DNA of 64,000 nt from Actinomycetospora sp. TBRC 11914. GTDB lineage: Bacteria > Actinomycetota > Actinomycetes > Mycobacteriales > Pseudonocardiaceae. The translations under genes were made by a program, and so were the position numbers. The stretch spans positions 186,001-250,000 of the forward strand of contig NZ_JABBND010000001.1 of assembly GCF_012933465.1 (NCBI RefSeq). Direction: 5' to 3'. Under the pieces are notes generated by a model. The model saw only the letters and a program-made list of their open reading frames with translations, did no database searches and was not told where the DNA came from. How positions within the stretch are numbered: position 1 is the first letter of the stretch; each line of letters begins with the position of its first letter. This document shows positions 1 to 10,410 of the stretch, in pieces.

Positions 1-558
1 CCGATCGCCGGGGCCGACCAGGAGGCGGAGCTGCCCCTGACCGTGGAGGAGGCGTTCCGCGGCGGCCCTCGCCAGGTGACGCTGAACGGTACGGCCGGGC
101 CGCGGACCTACACGGTGACGATCCCACCGGGTGTGACGGACGGGCAGCGCATCCGGCTGGCGGGCGAGGGCGGCCGCGGGGTCGGCGGCGGCGAGCCGGG
201 CGACCTCTACATGGTCGTGCGGCTCCTCCCCCATCCCGAGTTCCGGGTGTCGGGGCGGGACATCACCGTCGATCTGCCGCTCGCGGCGTGGGAGGCCGCC
301 CTCGGCGGGAGCGTGCCGGTCCCGACGCCCGCGGGTGGGACGAAGGTCGAGGTCCCGCCGGGCTCGTCGACCGGGCGCCGCCTGCGCCTGCGGGGGCAGG
401 GCATGCCCAACCCGCGGGGGACGCCGGGGGACCTGTTCGCCGAGGTCAAGGTCATGGTCCCGCCCCGGCCCACCGACGCCGAGCGGGACCTCTTCGCCCG
501 CCTGGCCGAGGTCTCCGACTTCGACCCCCGCCGCGACCGACGGCGAGGCCAGCCATGA
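1..558 (+). CDS. DnaJ/CbpA-type co-chaperone, C-terminal part (5' end outside window)
   Basis: Hsp40 co-chaperone that hands unfolded substrates to DnaK and stimulates its ATPase. Only the C-terminal substrate-binding half is present; the open frame runs in from base 1, so the J domain lies upstream. Visible are the two beta-barrel substrate-binding subdomains, each with the typical IPPGV / VPPGS turn and glycine-rich (GEGG, GQGM) stretches. There is no CxxCxGxG zinc-finger block between them, so this is CbpA-like (type II) rather than classical DnaJ, unless cysteines lie upstream. The stop overlaps the start of the next gene (ATGA), so the two are probably translationally coupled. dnaK/grpE may lie upstream (inference). 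Confidence 0.9.
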   Translation, partial: PIAGADQEAELPLTVEEAFRGGPRQVTLNGTAGPRTYTVTIPPGVTDGQRIRLAGEGGRGVGGGEPGDLYMVVRLLPHPEFRVSGRDITVDLPLAAWEAALGGSVPVPTPAGGTKVEVPPGSSTGRRLRLRGQGMPNPRGTPGDLFAEVKVMVPPRPTDAERDLFARLAEVSDFDPRRDRRRGQP

Positions 559-889
559 CCGAGAGGCGGTACGGGATGACGGTCCACCAGCTGGCGGTCC
601 GCCGGCGGCCGACGGCCGAGGGCCGGCGGCGGTTGACCCGGGACGAGTTCAGCCGGCGCAGCGGGGTGCATCCCGAGCTGCTGCGGCGCTTCGTCGCCCT
701 CGGCCTGGTGCAGACCGTGCCGGAGCCGGGCGGCGAGCCGCGGTTCCCACCGGGCCAGCTCGCCGCCATCGCCCGCATCGAGCGCCTCCGGCGCGGGCTC
801 GGACTCAACTACGCCGCGATCGGGCTGGTGTGCGAACTGCTCGACCGCATTCAGGAACTGGAAGGCCGACTGCGGGAACGGAGCAGCTG

Positions 890-890
<1 letters not shown>
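555..890 (+). CDS. MerR-type chaperone modulator (CbpM/HspR-like)
   Basis: A 111-residue protein with a MerR-like winged-helix segment (about residues 30-95: DEFSRRSGVHPELLRRFVALGLV, shown only in part, then a wing rich in Pro/Gly) and a C-terminal helix ending in LDRIQELEGRL. In this family CbpM binds the J domain of CbpA and inhibits it, while the related HspR represses dnaK/clpB operons. Both roles suit the position: it overlaps the DnaJ-like gene upstream by 4 bases and clpB downstream by 1 base. The start at 555 is chosen because of the ATGA overlap. The longer frame beginning at 288 runs through the DnaJ gene and is rejected. Whether it acts as modulator or DNA-binding repressor cannot be decided from sequence. 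Confidence 0.72.
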
Positions 891-3528
<2,638 letters not shown>

Positions 3529-3532
<4 letters not shown>

Positions 3533-4011
3533 CCGCCGGAACCGTCCGCAACCAGGTGGTGACCTGCCCCCACTGCGGCACGCGCAACCGTGTCCCGGCC
3601 GTCGGCGACGGCCTGCCGACGTGCGGGAACTGCCACCGGCACCTGCCGTGGATCGCCGACGCCGGCGACGCCGACTTCGCCGAGGTCGCCGAGCGGGCGC
3701 CGCTGCCGGTGCTGGTCGACCTGTGGGCCACGTGGTGCGGGCCCTGCCGCATGGTGAGCCCGGCCCTGGAGCAGCTCGCCCGGGAGCGGGCCGGCCGGAT
3801 CAAGCTCGTGAAGGTCGACGTCGACGCCAACCCCGGAGTGGCCCGACGTTTCGAGACCATGGCGGTTCCCACGCTGCTGGTCCTGCGTGACGGCGAGGTC
3901 GTCGCGCGGCAGGCCGGCGCGGCGCCGATCCCCGCGCTGCGCGCCTGGCTGGACGAGGCACTTCCCGCGGATGCCGGGCCGGTGCCCGGCGAGGAGGAGA
4001 CGACGTCATGA
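3529..4011 (+). CDS. trxC: Thioredoxin-2-type protein with N-terminal zinc ribbon
   Basis: Cytoplasmic thiol-disulfide reductase. Residues 1-45 hold two CxxC pairs (CPHC and CGNC), the zinc-binding extension that marks TrxC/Trx2. The thioredoxin fold follows, with active site WCGPC near residue 70 and the cis-proline loop VPTLL near residue 113. At 160 residues it is slightly longer than E. coli TrxC because of an acidic C-terminal tail. Start and stop both overlap neighbours (ATGA at 3529 and 4008), so it is an integral part of the chaperone operon. Thiol repair coupled to ClpB-mediated disaggregation is a reasonable inference; TrxC-type zinc proteins are known to respond to oxidative stress. 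Confidence 0.93.
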
Positions 4012-4484
4012 CGAGTGCGACGACGGCCCTGCGCGACCGGGCCTGGGTGGTCCCGCTGCGGCTGATCTCCGGCGGCTACGTCCTCGACTCCGGTATCGGC
4101 AAGTGGCACGCCGACGACGACACGGCGAAACAGCTGCACGGGTTCGCCCGCGGCGCCTACCCGTTCCTCGGGAAGATCGACCCGGCCACCTTCACGAAGG
4201 CCCTCGCCGCCGGCGAGGTGGGGCTCGGGGCAGCGCTCCTGATCCCGCTCGTGCCGGACGTCGTCGTCGGGATGGGTCTGCTCGGCTTCGGAGGGGCGCT
4301 GCTGCGGCTCTACGCGGTCACGCCGGGCATGCGTCGCCCCGGCAGTGTCTTCCCGACGCCCGACGGCGTCGCGCTGGCCAAGGACGCGTGGCTCGTCGCG
4401 ATCGGGGCGGCCCTGGCGCTGGGCGACCGCGTCCCTCGCCGTCGGCGGCGTTCGTCCTGGCTCGCGACCCTCCGGCGTTCCTGA
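4008..4484 (+). CDS. DoxX-like small integral membrane protein
   Basis: A 158-residue membrane protein. Hydrophobic stretches occur around residues 13-26, 65-85, 88-105 and 125-140, and the tail is strongly basic (RRRRRSSW), suggesting a cytoplasmic C-terminus. The pattern resembles DoxX/DoxD-family proteins, several of which accompany thiol and oxidative-stress genes, but no diagnostic motif allows a firm call. It is the last gene of the operon, overlapping the thioredoxin stop by 4 bases (ATGA at 4008). Confidence 0.5.
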   Translation: MTSATTALRDRAWVVPLRLISGGYVLDSGIGKWHADDDTAKQLHGFARGAYPFLGKIDPATFTKALAAGEVGLGAALLIPLVPDVVVGMGLLGFGGALLRLYAVTPGMRRPGSVFPTPDGVALAKDAWLVAIGAALALGDRVPRRRRRSSWLATLRRS

Positions 4485-4581
4485 CCGGCCACCACGTCCC
4501 CGGTGCCCCGGCGCACCGGTCCACGACCCGTGGACCGGTGCGCTCACCGGGTGGGCGGGACGCGACCGAGGAGACCCTCGC

Positions 4582-4878
4582 TCAAAGCTTGTTCGCGAGC
4601 ACGTCGATCGGGCTGATCTCGGGGGGCGAGGCGAAGAGCTCGTCGCTGCGCGCGCCGAGGGCCTTCCCCACCGGACCGTTGAGGTGCGCGTCTCGGGCGG
4701 ACTCGTCCGGGAACGCGTCGATGATCCCGAAGGTCGTGTCGTCGAAGCGGACCGCGAACCACGGGTAGGTGCCGGGCTCCTCCTCGACCAGGGGCAACGC
4801 GGACCGCAGGAACTCCTGGACGGCGTCGCCCATACCGGGCTTGGCCTCGAGCTTGACGAGCAATGCCTTGGTCGCCAT
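4582..4878 (-). CDS. Antibiotic-biosynthesis-monooxygenase (ABM) fold protein
   Basis: A 98-residue single-domain protein starting MATKALLVKLEAKPGM with a central PWFAVRF strand and a hydrophobic HLNGPVGKAL segment. This is the dimeric alpha/beta ferredoxin-like fold of the ABM/quinol monooxygenase (YgiN-like) family. Members oxidise quinols or polyketides without cofactors, while some are heme-degrading or of unknown role; the substrate here is unknown. The start at 4878 is chosen because GGGAGA precedes it by about 5 bases and because the family begins here. The longer frame to 5067 adds an Arg-rich, non-conserved leader. It stands alone, convergent with the DoxX-like gene and divergent from an AraC gene. 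Confidence 0.75.
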   Translation of the reverse strand: MATKALLVKLEAKPGMGDAVQEFLRSALPLVEEEPGTYPWFAVRFDDTTFGIIDAFPDESARDAHLNGPVGKALGARSDELFASPPEISPIDVLANKL

Positions 4879-5232
4879 CAATCGTCTCCCATTCTCGAAG
4901 GGGGCATGAATCGGGACGGTCGGCCTCAGTCCTCGGTGACCGCATGCGCGCGCTGTGCATCGGGCGCGGGACCGGTTCGATCGTGCTCCTCGTCGGGTCT
5001 CCCCCGATCGACGTCCCGGTGAGATCACGATGGCGGAACAACCCGGGATGCCGCCTCGACCCCGCATGACGAGGCACTGAGTGATCGTTCCACCTCTCGG
5101 GGCGTGGGCACCCCGGTTCCCGACATCGATGCTGGTCGCGGCGTGGGGTCCCGTCGGTCCGGGCTACCGGGCGGCGTCGTCCGGCGGGTCGACCAGGACC
5201 TCCGCGATGTGCCGGCTGGGTAGGGTGGTCGA
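4879..5232. promoter_or_regulatory. Divergent intergenic region, ABM gene / AraC gene
   Basis: This 354-base stretch between divergent genes shows no convincing coding frame. The right end carries a TANNNT-type -10 box, TAGGGT at 5221-5226, placed six bases before the GTG start of the AraC gene, which would give a leaderless transcript. No good -35 hexamer was found 16-19 bases upstream. On the left is a GGGAGA ribosome-binding site for the ABM gene. Confidence 0.4.
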
Positions 5233-6207
5233 GTGTCTGTGGGGCCCGCACAGTTCTTCTCGTTCCGCGAGCACGATCTCGACGGAGCGAAGGCGGCCGT
5301 GGGCAAGGACTTCTTCACCACGTCGATGGATCTCCTGGACCGCAAGGCGAGATACGACTTCCGTTTCGACGGCGTCGTCCTCGGTGCCCTGGCGGTCGGG
5401 GTGGCCCACATCAACGCCGGCCTCGAGATCGGCATGGCCGACCTCGAGGACAGCTACTACGTCAACTACTCGGCCTCCGGCTCGATGCACGCCCGCCACC
5501 GCGGCCGCTCCGTCGAGGTGACGCCGGGCTGGGGAGCGGTGTACCACCCCATCGGTCCGGTCGGGATGACGACGAGCGACCAGTACGGCTCGTACGCCGT
5601 GCGCATCACGCGGAGCGCCGTCAACGAAGCGCTCGAGGAGCAGGTCGGCCTCCCGCTGCCACCGGATCCGGTTCTCGAGCCACACGTGGACCTGCGCACC
5701 GGCCCGGGCCGGCGCTGGGACCGGCTCGTCCGGCTCCTGTGCGACGAAGCCCGGACGACGCCGAGCGTGCTGTCGCACCCGATGATCGCCGCGCCGCTCC
5801 ACGACGCCGTCGTCGCCGGTTTCCTCCACGCCACCGAGCACCGGTGGCGCGACGCGCTGGCCCGTCCGGTCAACTGCTGGAGCCGGACACCGGTGCGTCG
5901 CGCCGTGGAGGCCATCCGCAGCGATCCGACGCAGCCGTTCACGCCGACCACCCTCGCCCGGCTGGCCGGGACCCCGACCCGCACCCTGCACGACGGCTTC
6001 CGACGCCATCTGGACACCACGCCGATGGACTACCTCCGGCTCGTCCGGCTCGAGCGGGCACACGCCGAGCTGCGCGCCGCGGAGCCGCACGGGACCACCG
6101 TGGCGGCCGTGGCGCACCACTGGGGCTTCGGCCACGTCAGCAGGTTCTCCCAGGCCTACGCCCGGGTCTACGGCCGCCCTCCCGGAGCGACGCTGCGCGA
6201 CCGCTGA
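5233..6207 (+). CDS. AraC-family transcriptional regulator
   Basis: A 324-residue regulator. The N-terminal half (about 1-170) is a cupin-like AraC ligand-binding domain of the type starting with a substrate-sensing FRFDGV / YYVNYSASG strand pattern. The C-terminal 100 residues hold the two helix-turn-helix motifs of the family: FTPTTLARLAGTPTRTLHDG and the second helix pair ending WGFGHVSRFSQAYARVYGRPP. The GTG start sits directly behind a -10-like TAGGGT, consistent with leaderless expression. It faces away from the ABM-fold gene and may control it (inference). It is distantly similar in layout to the AraC protein at 7755-8714. Confidence 0.88.
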   Translation: MSVGPAQFFSFREHDLDGAKAAVGKDFFTTSMDLLDRKARYDFRFDGVVLGALAVGVAHINAGLEIGMADLEDSYYVNYSASGSMHARHRGRSVEVTPGWGAVYHPIGPVGMTTSDQYGSYAVRITRSAVNEALEEQVGLPLPPDPVLEPHVDLRTGPGRRWDRLVRLLCDEARTTPSVLSHPMIAAPLHDAVVAGFLHATEHRWRDALARPVNCWSRTPVRRAVEAIRSDPTQPFTPTTLARLAGTPTRTLHDGFRRHLDTTPMDYLRLVRLERAHAELRAAEPHGTTVAAVAHHWGFGHVSRFSQAYARVYGRPPGATLRDR

Positions 6208-6231
6208 ACCGGTCGCCTGCGGCGGACGAAC

Positions 6232-6296
6232 GAGGATTGCCGTCCGGGGATTGACCACGGCACGTCCTGCTCGGTACGTCTCGTGGCGTCCACCGA
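6232..6296 (+). repeat. Shared upstream element E2, copy A
   Basis: A 65-base segment that aligns without gaps with 18357-18421, with about 53 of 65 bases identical by eye (ends GGCGTCCACCGA in both). It lies exactly 37 bases before the ATG of the STAS-like gene at 6334; the copy at 18357 lies 37 bases before the equivalent codon there. Conserved TTGCC near the left end and CTCGGTA in the middle could be parts of a promoter, but no known sigma-factor consensus is matched with confidence. Confidence 0.6.
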
Positions 6297-6333
6297 TCAT
6301 GCAGGTCGAAGCCCGGTCGCGGGAGGCTGCTCG

Positions 6334-6804
6334 ATGAAGCCCGATGATGACCAGCTCGACCCCGGTCTCACGGGGCCCCACCTCGACCCGGCCCCCGACC
6401 CATGGGGCACGTCCGGCGGGGACCGACCCGCGGGTGTCCGCGTGCTCCGGGTCGGTGCCACCCTCGACGCGGCCGCCGCGGCGCAGCTGCGACGCGAAGC
6501 CCGGGGGCTGCTCGCACGCTCCGCCGAGCCGCTGGTGGTCGACCTCACGGCCGTCCGGGCCGTCGACCGCGCCGCCGCCTCCGGCGCGCTCCGGGAACTG
6601 GCCTACGAGGCCGGCGACGCGGACGTCGATCTCCGCGTCGTCCGGGATCCGGGCACCGCCGAGGTGACGGGGGCCCTCCTCGACGACGAGACGTTGTTCG
6701 AGCTCTTCCCCACCCTGGACGCGGCACTGCGACACCCGGCCGACGCGGGCGGCCCGCAGCAGCGTCGCCACCCCGGCCACCCTCCCGCCGCCGGGGGGAG
6801 GTGA
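6334..6804 (+). CDS. STAS-like protein without the phosphorylatable serine
   Basis: A 156-residue protein whose middle (residues about 35-130) has the STAS core: a PLVVDLT strand, then a helix, then a VDLRVV strand and the helix TLFELFPTLDAAL typical of anti-sigma-factor antagonists. The loop where SpoIIAA-type proteins carry the phosphorylated DSSG serine reads DRAAASG, so regulation by an RsbW-type kinase is doubtful. The ATG at 6334 is preceded by GGGAGG with 7-base spacing; an upstream GTG at 6283 lies inside the repeated non-coding element. It is paralogous to 18375-18827. Confidence 0.7.
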   Translation: MKPDDDQLDPGLTGPHLDPAPDPWGTSGGDRPAGVRVLRVGATLDAAAAAQLRREARGLLARSAEPLVVDLTAVRAVDRAAASGALRELAYEAGDADVDLRVVRDPGTAEVTGALLDDETLFELFPTLDAALRHPADAGGPQQRRHPGHPPAAGGR

Positions 6805-6812
6805 CCCCGGAC

Positions 6813-6857
6813 GCGACCCGGGGGAACGAGCCACGCCCGTCCTCCCGGGCGGGTCGC
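6813..6857 (+). terminator. Possible stem-loop terminator after STAS gene
   Basis: An inverted repeat GCGACCCG (6813-6820) / CGGGTCGC (6850-6857) encloses a smaller stem GCCCG/CGGGC (6835-6839/6846-6850). It lies 9 bases after the STAS stop codon and there is no U tract, as is common in actinomycetes. Confidence 0.4.
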
Positions 6858-6952
6858 GGCCCGGGTGGTGTGACCGGCGGGGCCGATGCCGCCCGCTCGG
6901 CGACCGGGCACCGTTCCGGGCAGCGGAGAGCACCACGGACGGAGGCAGCAGG

Positions 6953-7690
6953 GTGACCAGGAGCGCGAACGGTACGGCGGTCACGGTGTGGTCGCCCGAG
7001 GACGACGACGACGAGGACGAGTTCCTGGCGGCCCTGCTGGCGTCGGCCCACGCGATCGCCGGGTGCGAGCGGGTGGCCGACGCGTTGCCCCGGATCGCGG
7101 AGGGTGCCGTGGCGGTGGTGCCGGGCGTCCACGACGTCGGCGTCGCGGTCCGCGTGGCCGGCGAGCTGTCCTGCGCGGCGCACACCACGGAGACGGCCGC
7201 GGCCGTCGATCGCGCCCAGATCGGCATGGCGGAGGGCCCGTGCCTCGACGCGATCGCGGGCGCGGACACCGTGGTCCTCCTCGACGCGGCCACCGAGACG
7301 CGCTGGCCCCGGTTCGTGCCGGAGGCGGTGCGCCACGGTGTCCGGGCCAGCCTCTCGGTGCGTCTCGCCACCGCCGGGCCCGCGGCCGCGCTGAACCTCC
7401 ACCTGACCCAGCACGCCCTCGGCGACCGGTCGACCCGTCTGCGGACACGGCGCCGTGCACAGCTGTTGGCCGTGTACGCCTCGCTCGCCCTGGCCCGGTC
7501 CGATCGGGTGGAGAAGCTGGAGCGGGCGGTCGTCCGGCGTGACGTGATCGGACAGGCCAAGGGGATCCTCATGCGCCACGACGGCCTCGACGCGGAGGAG
7601 GCCTTCGAACGCCTGCGGAGCGCCTCCCAGACCACCAACACCAAGCTCTACGACGTCGCGGCGTGGCTCGCCGCCCGCGGGGCCCCCTGA
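6953..7690 (+). CDS. GAF-ANTAR regulator (copy 1)
   Basis: A 245-residue two-domain regulator. The GAF domain (about residues 25-165) contains the typical GMAEGPCLDAI and TRWPRFVPEA segments. The C-terminal ANTAR domain (about 185-240) shows RDVIGQAKGILM and the conserved helix with SQTTNTKLYDVA. ANTAR proteins bind paired RNA hairpins and act as antiterminators; GAF supplies signal sensing. The GTG at 6953 follows GGAGG closely. An acidic run (EDDDDEDE) precedes the GAF domain. The gene at 15966 is a close paralogue, with about nine bases in ten identical through the GAF-coding part by eye. Confidence 0.92.
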   Translation: MTRSANGTAVTVWSPEDDDDEDEFLAALLASAHAIAGCERVADALPRIAEGAVAVVPGVHDVGVAVRVAGELSCAAHTTETAAAVDRAQIGMAEGPCLDAIAGADTVVLLDAATETRWPRFVPEAVRHGVRASLSVRLATAGPAAALNLHLTQHALGDRSTRLRTRRRAQLLAVYASLALARSDRVEKLERAVVRRDVIGQAKGILMRHDGLDAEEAFERLRSASQTTNTKLYDVAAWLAARGAP

Positions 7691-7754
7691 TCCGGCGGGA
7701 CGGCGCCACCGCCGGTTCCTCGGCGCCGGCCCGCCGACCGCCGCCGGGACGTCG

Positions 7755-8714
7755 TCACCCGTGCAGGGTCAGGCTGGGTGCCCGGCCGTACGCGGCGCGG
7801 TACGCGGCGGCGAAGCGGCCCGGGTGGGCGAAACCCCACCGGGCGGCGACGGTGGTGACGGTGTCATCGCCCCGGGGGTCGGCGTCCAGCAGGTCGCGGT
7901 GGGCGGCGTCGAGGCGGACCCGGCGCAGGTAGGCCATCGGCGTGGTCTGCAGGTGGCGGGTGAAGGCGTACTGCAGGGCGCGCGGGGTCACGTGCGCGGC
8001 GGCGGCGATCTCCGTCAGGGTCATCTCGCGGGCGGGGTCGGTCTCGATGAACGCCACCGCGCGACGCACGGTCTCGGGGTGGGCGTCGTGGCGGTCGGTG
8101 GTGGTGGGCTCGCTCAGGGCCGTGTTGGGGAAGGTGTGCAGCACGGCGGCGGCCAGGTGCTGGGCCGCGGTGGCGATCACCAGCGGTGCGCCGGGGTCGC
8201 CCAGCACCCCGTCGAGGTGGTCGATGACCCGGCGCAGCCGGGAACCGGCCGCCGGGGTGACCGGATGGTGGTCGAGCAGCCGCACCGGGTGGCGGTCGTC
8301 GGCCGGGGCGGCGACCTGGCCGAGCAGGGCGGGGTCGAGCATCGTGATGCCGTAGCGGGCGTGGTTGATCCGGCCCCGGTACGGACGGTCCGGCGGGGCG
8401 AACGAGAACACCTGGCCCGGCCCGTAGGTCTCGGCCGGCTGGGCGCCGTCCACCTCGTGGTCGTCGACGGTGCCCGCGCTGATGTCGCACAGGCAGATGT
8501 TCCCGAGTGGCTCGACGTCGTAGCTCATGGTGAAGCCGAGCTCGAGGCGGTCCACGCTGACGTTCCCGCCCGCGACGCGGGTGATCCGGGCCGGGGAGCG
8601 GCCGCGGTTCCCCGACCCGATCCGCATCGGGGCGTAGTGGGTGCTGAGGAACTCCTCGGTGGGGCCCAGCTGATCACTTTCGAAGACCAGGTCTTCGTGC
8701 GGTCGTGGAGTCAT
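7755..8714 (-). CDS. AraC-family transcriptional regulator
   Basis: A 319-residue AraC protein: a cupin-like N-terminal sensing domain (to about 180) and a C-terminal double helix-turn-helix (MTLTEIAAAAHVTPRALQYA, and WGFAHPGRFAAAYRAAYGRAP). The ATG at 8714 gives the natural start MTPRPHED. It is transcribed against its neighbours and sits between the ANTAR and PucR genes of the first module copy. In the second copy (15966-18311) those genes are adjacent, so this gene looks like an insertion into the module or was lost from the other copy. Confidence 0.88.
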   Translation of the reverse strand: MTPRPHEDLVFESDQLGPTEEFLSTHYAPMRIGSGNRGRSPARITRVAGGNVSVDRLELGFTMSYDVEPLGNICLCDISAGTVDDHEVDGAQPAETYGPGQVFSFAPPDRPYRGRINHARYGITMLDPALLGQVAAPADDRHPVRLLDHHPVTPAAGSRLRRVIDHLDGVLGDPGAPLVIATAAQHLAAAVLHTFPNTALSEPTTTDRHDAHPETVRRAVAFIETDPAREMTLTEIAAAAHVTPRALQYAFTRHLQTTPMAYLRRVRLDAAHRDLLDADPRGDDTVTTVAARWGFAHPGRFAAAYRAAYGRAPSLTLHG

Positions 8715-8870
8715 GTCGCGATCTCGCCGTCCGGTGTGGCGGTTAGGTGAGGTCGGTCGGGCATGTGGGGTCAGCGTGGCCGTCCGTGCACAGTGTCTTC
8801 GTTCTGCGACCCGTGTCCAGTCCGGGGCTTCGTTGCCGGTGCTGCCGCCCGCCGAGGTCGCGCGTACACG

Positions 8871-8899
8871 TTGACCTTGGAAGTACTACGCTACGTAGT
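8871..8899 (+). promoter_or_regulatory. Candidate promoter/operator before PucR copy 1
   Basis: A -35-like TTGACC (8871-8876) is followed by the 8-base palindrome CTACGTAG (8891-8898) in the position expected for a -10 box/operator, 13 bases before the ATG at 8912. This sequence is absent upstream of the second PucR copy, so the two near-identical proteins would be expressed from different promoters. No perfect -10 hexamer at ideal spacing is present. Confidence 0.35.
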
Positions 8900-8911
8900 G
8901 GGGGCAATCCA

Positions 8912-10384
8912 ATGGGTGGCGATCCAGCTGTGTCCGACCTGGTGTGGAGTGATGGGCAGGTGCGTGTCGAGGTGGAGGGGGCGCTGGCCCGGGAGTACCG
9001 GTTCCAGGCCGCGCTGAGCCAGGCACTGGTCGGCGAGAGCCCCGAGCACGGCATCGCCGAGGTCCTCCACGACCACCTCGGCCTCGGAGTGGCCGTGGAA
9101 GACCCCTTCGGGCGGGTGCTGGCCCAGGCCGGACCCGACGGCGCCGCGACCCAGCCCCGCCTGACCCGCGCCCAACGCGACCACCTCATCGACGCCGCCC
9201 GCCGCGTCGCCGGCCCACTACGGGTCCGCGACCGCCTGGCCAGCCTCGCGGTCTCCCGCGGCACCCTGCTCGGCCTGATCCTGGTCCAGGACCCCGAGCA
9301 CACCCTCGAACCCGCCGACAAGAAAGACCCCGACACCGACGCCCGCCCCGGCAGCCCCCGCGCCGGCGCCCTGCACGCCATCGGCCTGGCCACCGGCGCC
9401 CTCTCGCTGCACCTGCTGCATCGCCACCACCTGGCCCGCACCGAACTCCGCCTGCGCCACGACCTCGTCGAAACCGTCCTGCTCGAATGCGACCCCGACG
9501 ACCTCGACGCCGAGATCGAACGCCGCATCGGCCGCGCCTCCGCGTTGAGCCACGACCTCACCGGCCCCCACCGCGTCCTGGCCGTCCACCCCCGCCACGG
9601 CCGCTGGCCCGGCGACCAAGCCGTCGGCGACCTCATGGAACACGCCGCCCGCACCCTGGACATGTCCTTCCTGGGCACCCTGCGCGGCCAGACCGCCATC
9701 CTGGTCTGCGGACCCCCCGCCGCCTGGCTCGCCGGCAGCGGCACCGCCCTCGCCCCCTGGACCGGCGAACCCACCACCACCACCCACGCCGCCACCGGAA
9801 CCGCCACCCCCGGCACCGGCACCGGCACCGGCTCCGCCACCGACGCGCCGGGCTCGGGCACACCCTGGCAACTCGTCCACGACGCCTTCACCCACGTCCT
9901 GCACGACGCCCCCGCCGTCGGGGTCGGCGGCTACGTCGACCGCCCCGAACACCTCCCCCGCTCCTACCGCGAAGCCATGCAAGCCCTCACCGTGCGCACC
10001 CGCCAACCCGACCCCACCGGCCTGATCGCCTTCGAAGACCTCGGCCTCTACCGCCTCCTGGCCACCCCCGACGGCCGCCGCCAAGCCGGCGCCTTCGTCC
10101 AGGACTGGATCGGCCACCTCCTCGCCTACGACAACGACCGCCGCGCCGGCCTCGTCCACACCCTCGGGATCTACCTCGACCACGGCGGCAACTACGACGC
10201 CACCGCCGCCGCCCTACACATCCACCGCTCCACCCTGCGCTACCGCCTCCAACGCATCCGCGAACTCACCGGACACGACCTCACCGACACCGACACCCGC
10301 CTCAACCTCCACGTCGCCGTCCGCGCCGCCGTCATCGCCGAACCCCCCCTCCTCCCCGCGGCGGAGTACGTGCCGCCACTGTGA
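8912..10384 (+). CDS. PucR-family transcriptional regulator (copy 1)
   Basis: A 490-residue regulator. The last 65 residues are the PucR/CdaR C-terminal helix-turn-helix domain (LDHGGNYDATAAALHIHRSTLRYRLQRI, of which NYDATA and HRSTLRYR are the key parts). The N-terminal part (about 20-130) could be a sensory domain, and a Thr/Gly/Ala/Pro low-complexity linker lies around 290-320. The ATG at 8912 is chosen because upstream codons are Arg/Cys-rich and not shared with copy 2. From codon ~8 to the end it is nearly identical to 16803-18311. Codon use is unlike the neighbours: Glu GAA and Gln CAA are common and third positions are overwhelmingly C rather than G, suggesting a foreign origin. Confidence 0.88.
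   Translation: MGGDPAVSDLVWSDGQVRVEVEGALAREYRFQAALSQALVGESPEHGIAEVLHDHLGLGVAVEDPFGRVLAQAGPDGAATQPRLTRAQRDHLIDAARRVAGPLRVRDRLASLAVSRGTLLGLILVQDPEHTLEPADKKDPDTDARPGSPRAGALHAIGLATGALSLHLLHRHHLARTELRLRHDLVETVLLECDPDDLDAEIERRIGRASALSHDLTGPHRVLAVHPRHGRWPGDQAVGDLMEHAARTLDMSFLGTLRGQTAILVCGPPAAWLAGSGTALAPWTGEPTTTTHAATGTATPGTGTGTGSATDAPGSGTPWQLVHDAFTHVLHDAPAVGVGGYVDRPEHLPRSYREAMQALTVRTRQPDPTGLIAFEDLGLYRLLATPDGRRQAGAFVQDWIGHLLAYDNDRRAGLVHTLGIYLDHGGNYDATAAALHIHRSTLRYRLQRIRELTGHDLTDTDTRLNLHVAVRAAVIAEPPLLPAAEYVPPL
8932..10359 (+). repeat. 1.43-kb near-identical direct repeat, copy 1
   Basis: This segment matches 16859-18286 at a constant offset of 7927 bases without a single indel along the stretches I compared, with about a dozen substitutions by eye. 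It covers the PucR coding sequence except the first few codons and the last few. The boundaries fall inside the coding region, so the flanks diverged while the core stayed the same, as expected from very recent duplication or ongoing gene conversion. Confidence 0.92.
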
Positions 10385-10395
10385 GGACCGCCCCG

Positions 10396-10410
10396 GAGGC
10401 CGCCGGCCTC
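10396..10410. terminator. Small bidirectional hairpin
   Basis: A perfect GAGGCC/GGCCTC stem with a 3-base loop lies between the converging PucR and STAS genes and touches the STAS stop codon (10409-10411). It is short, so termination strength is uncertain. Confidence 0.4.

Noticed and set aside
335-889. Open frame upstream of clpB that would extend the protein by about 185 residues
   Set aside because: The added residues overlap dnaJ and cbpM in other frames and are Arg/Pro-rich; the ATG at 890 gives the canonical ClpB start.
5164-7644. 826-residue minus-strand frame opposite AraC, STAS and GAF-ANTAR genes
   Set aside because: Serine/arginine-rich antisense shadow spanning several real genes.
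8747-8911. N-terminal extension of PucR copy 1
   Set aside because: The extra 55 residues are Cys/Arg-rich, cover the candidate promoter and are absent from copy 2.
9811-9832. CRISPR-like short repeat
   Set aside because: Tandem hexamers within a coding linker, without spacers.
9218-10183. Gly/Val/Glu-rich minus-strand frame opposite PucR copy 1 (and 17373-18239 opposite copy 2)
   Set aside because: It is the reverse of C-dominated PucR codons; composition is low-complexity and no motif is present.
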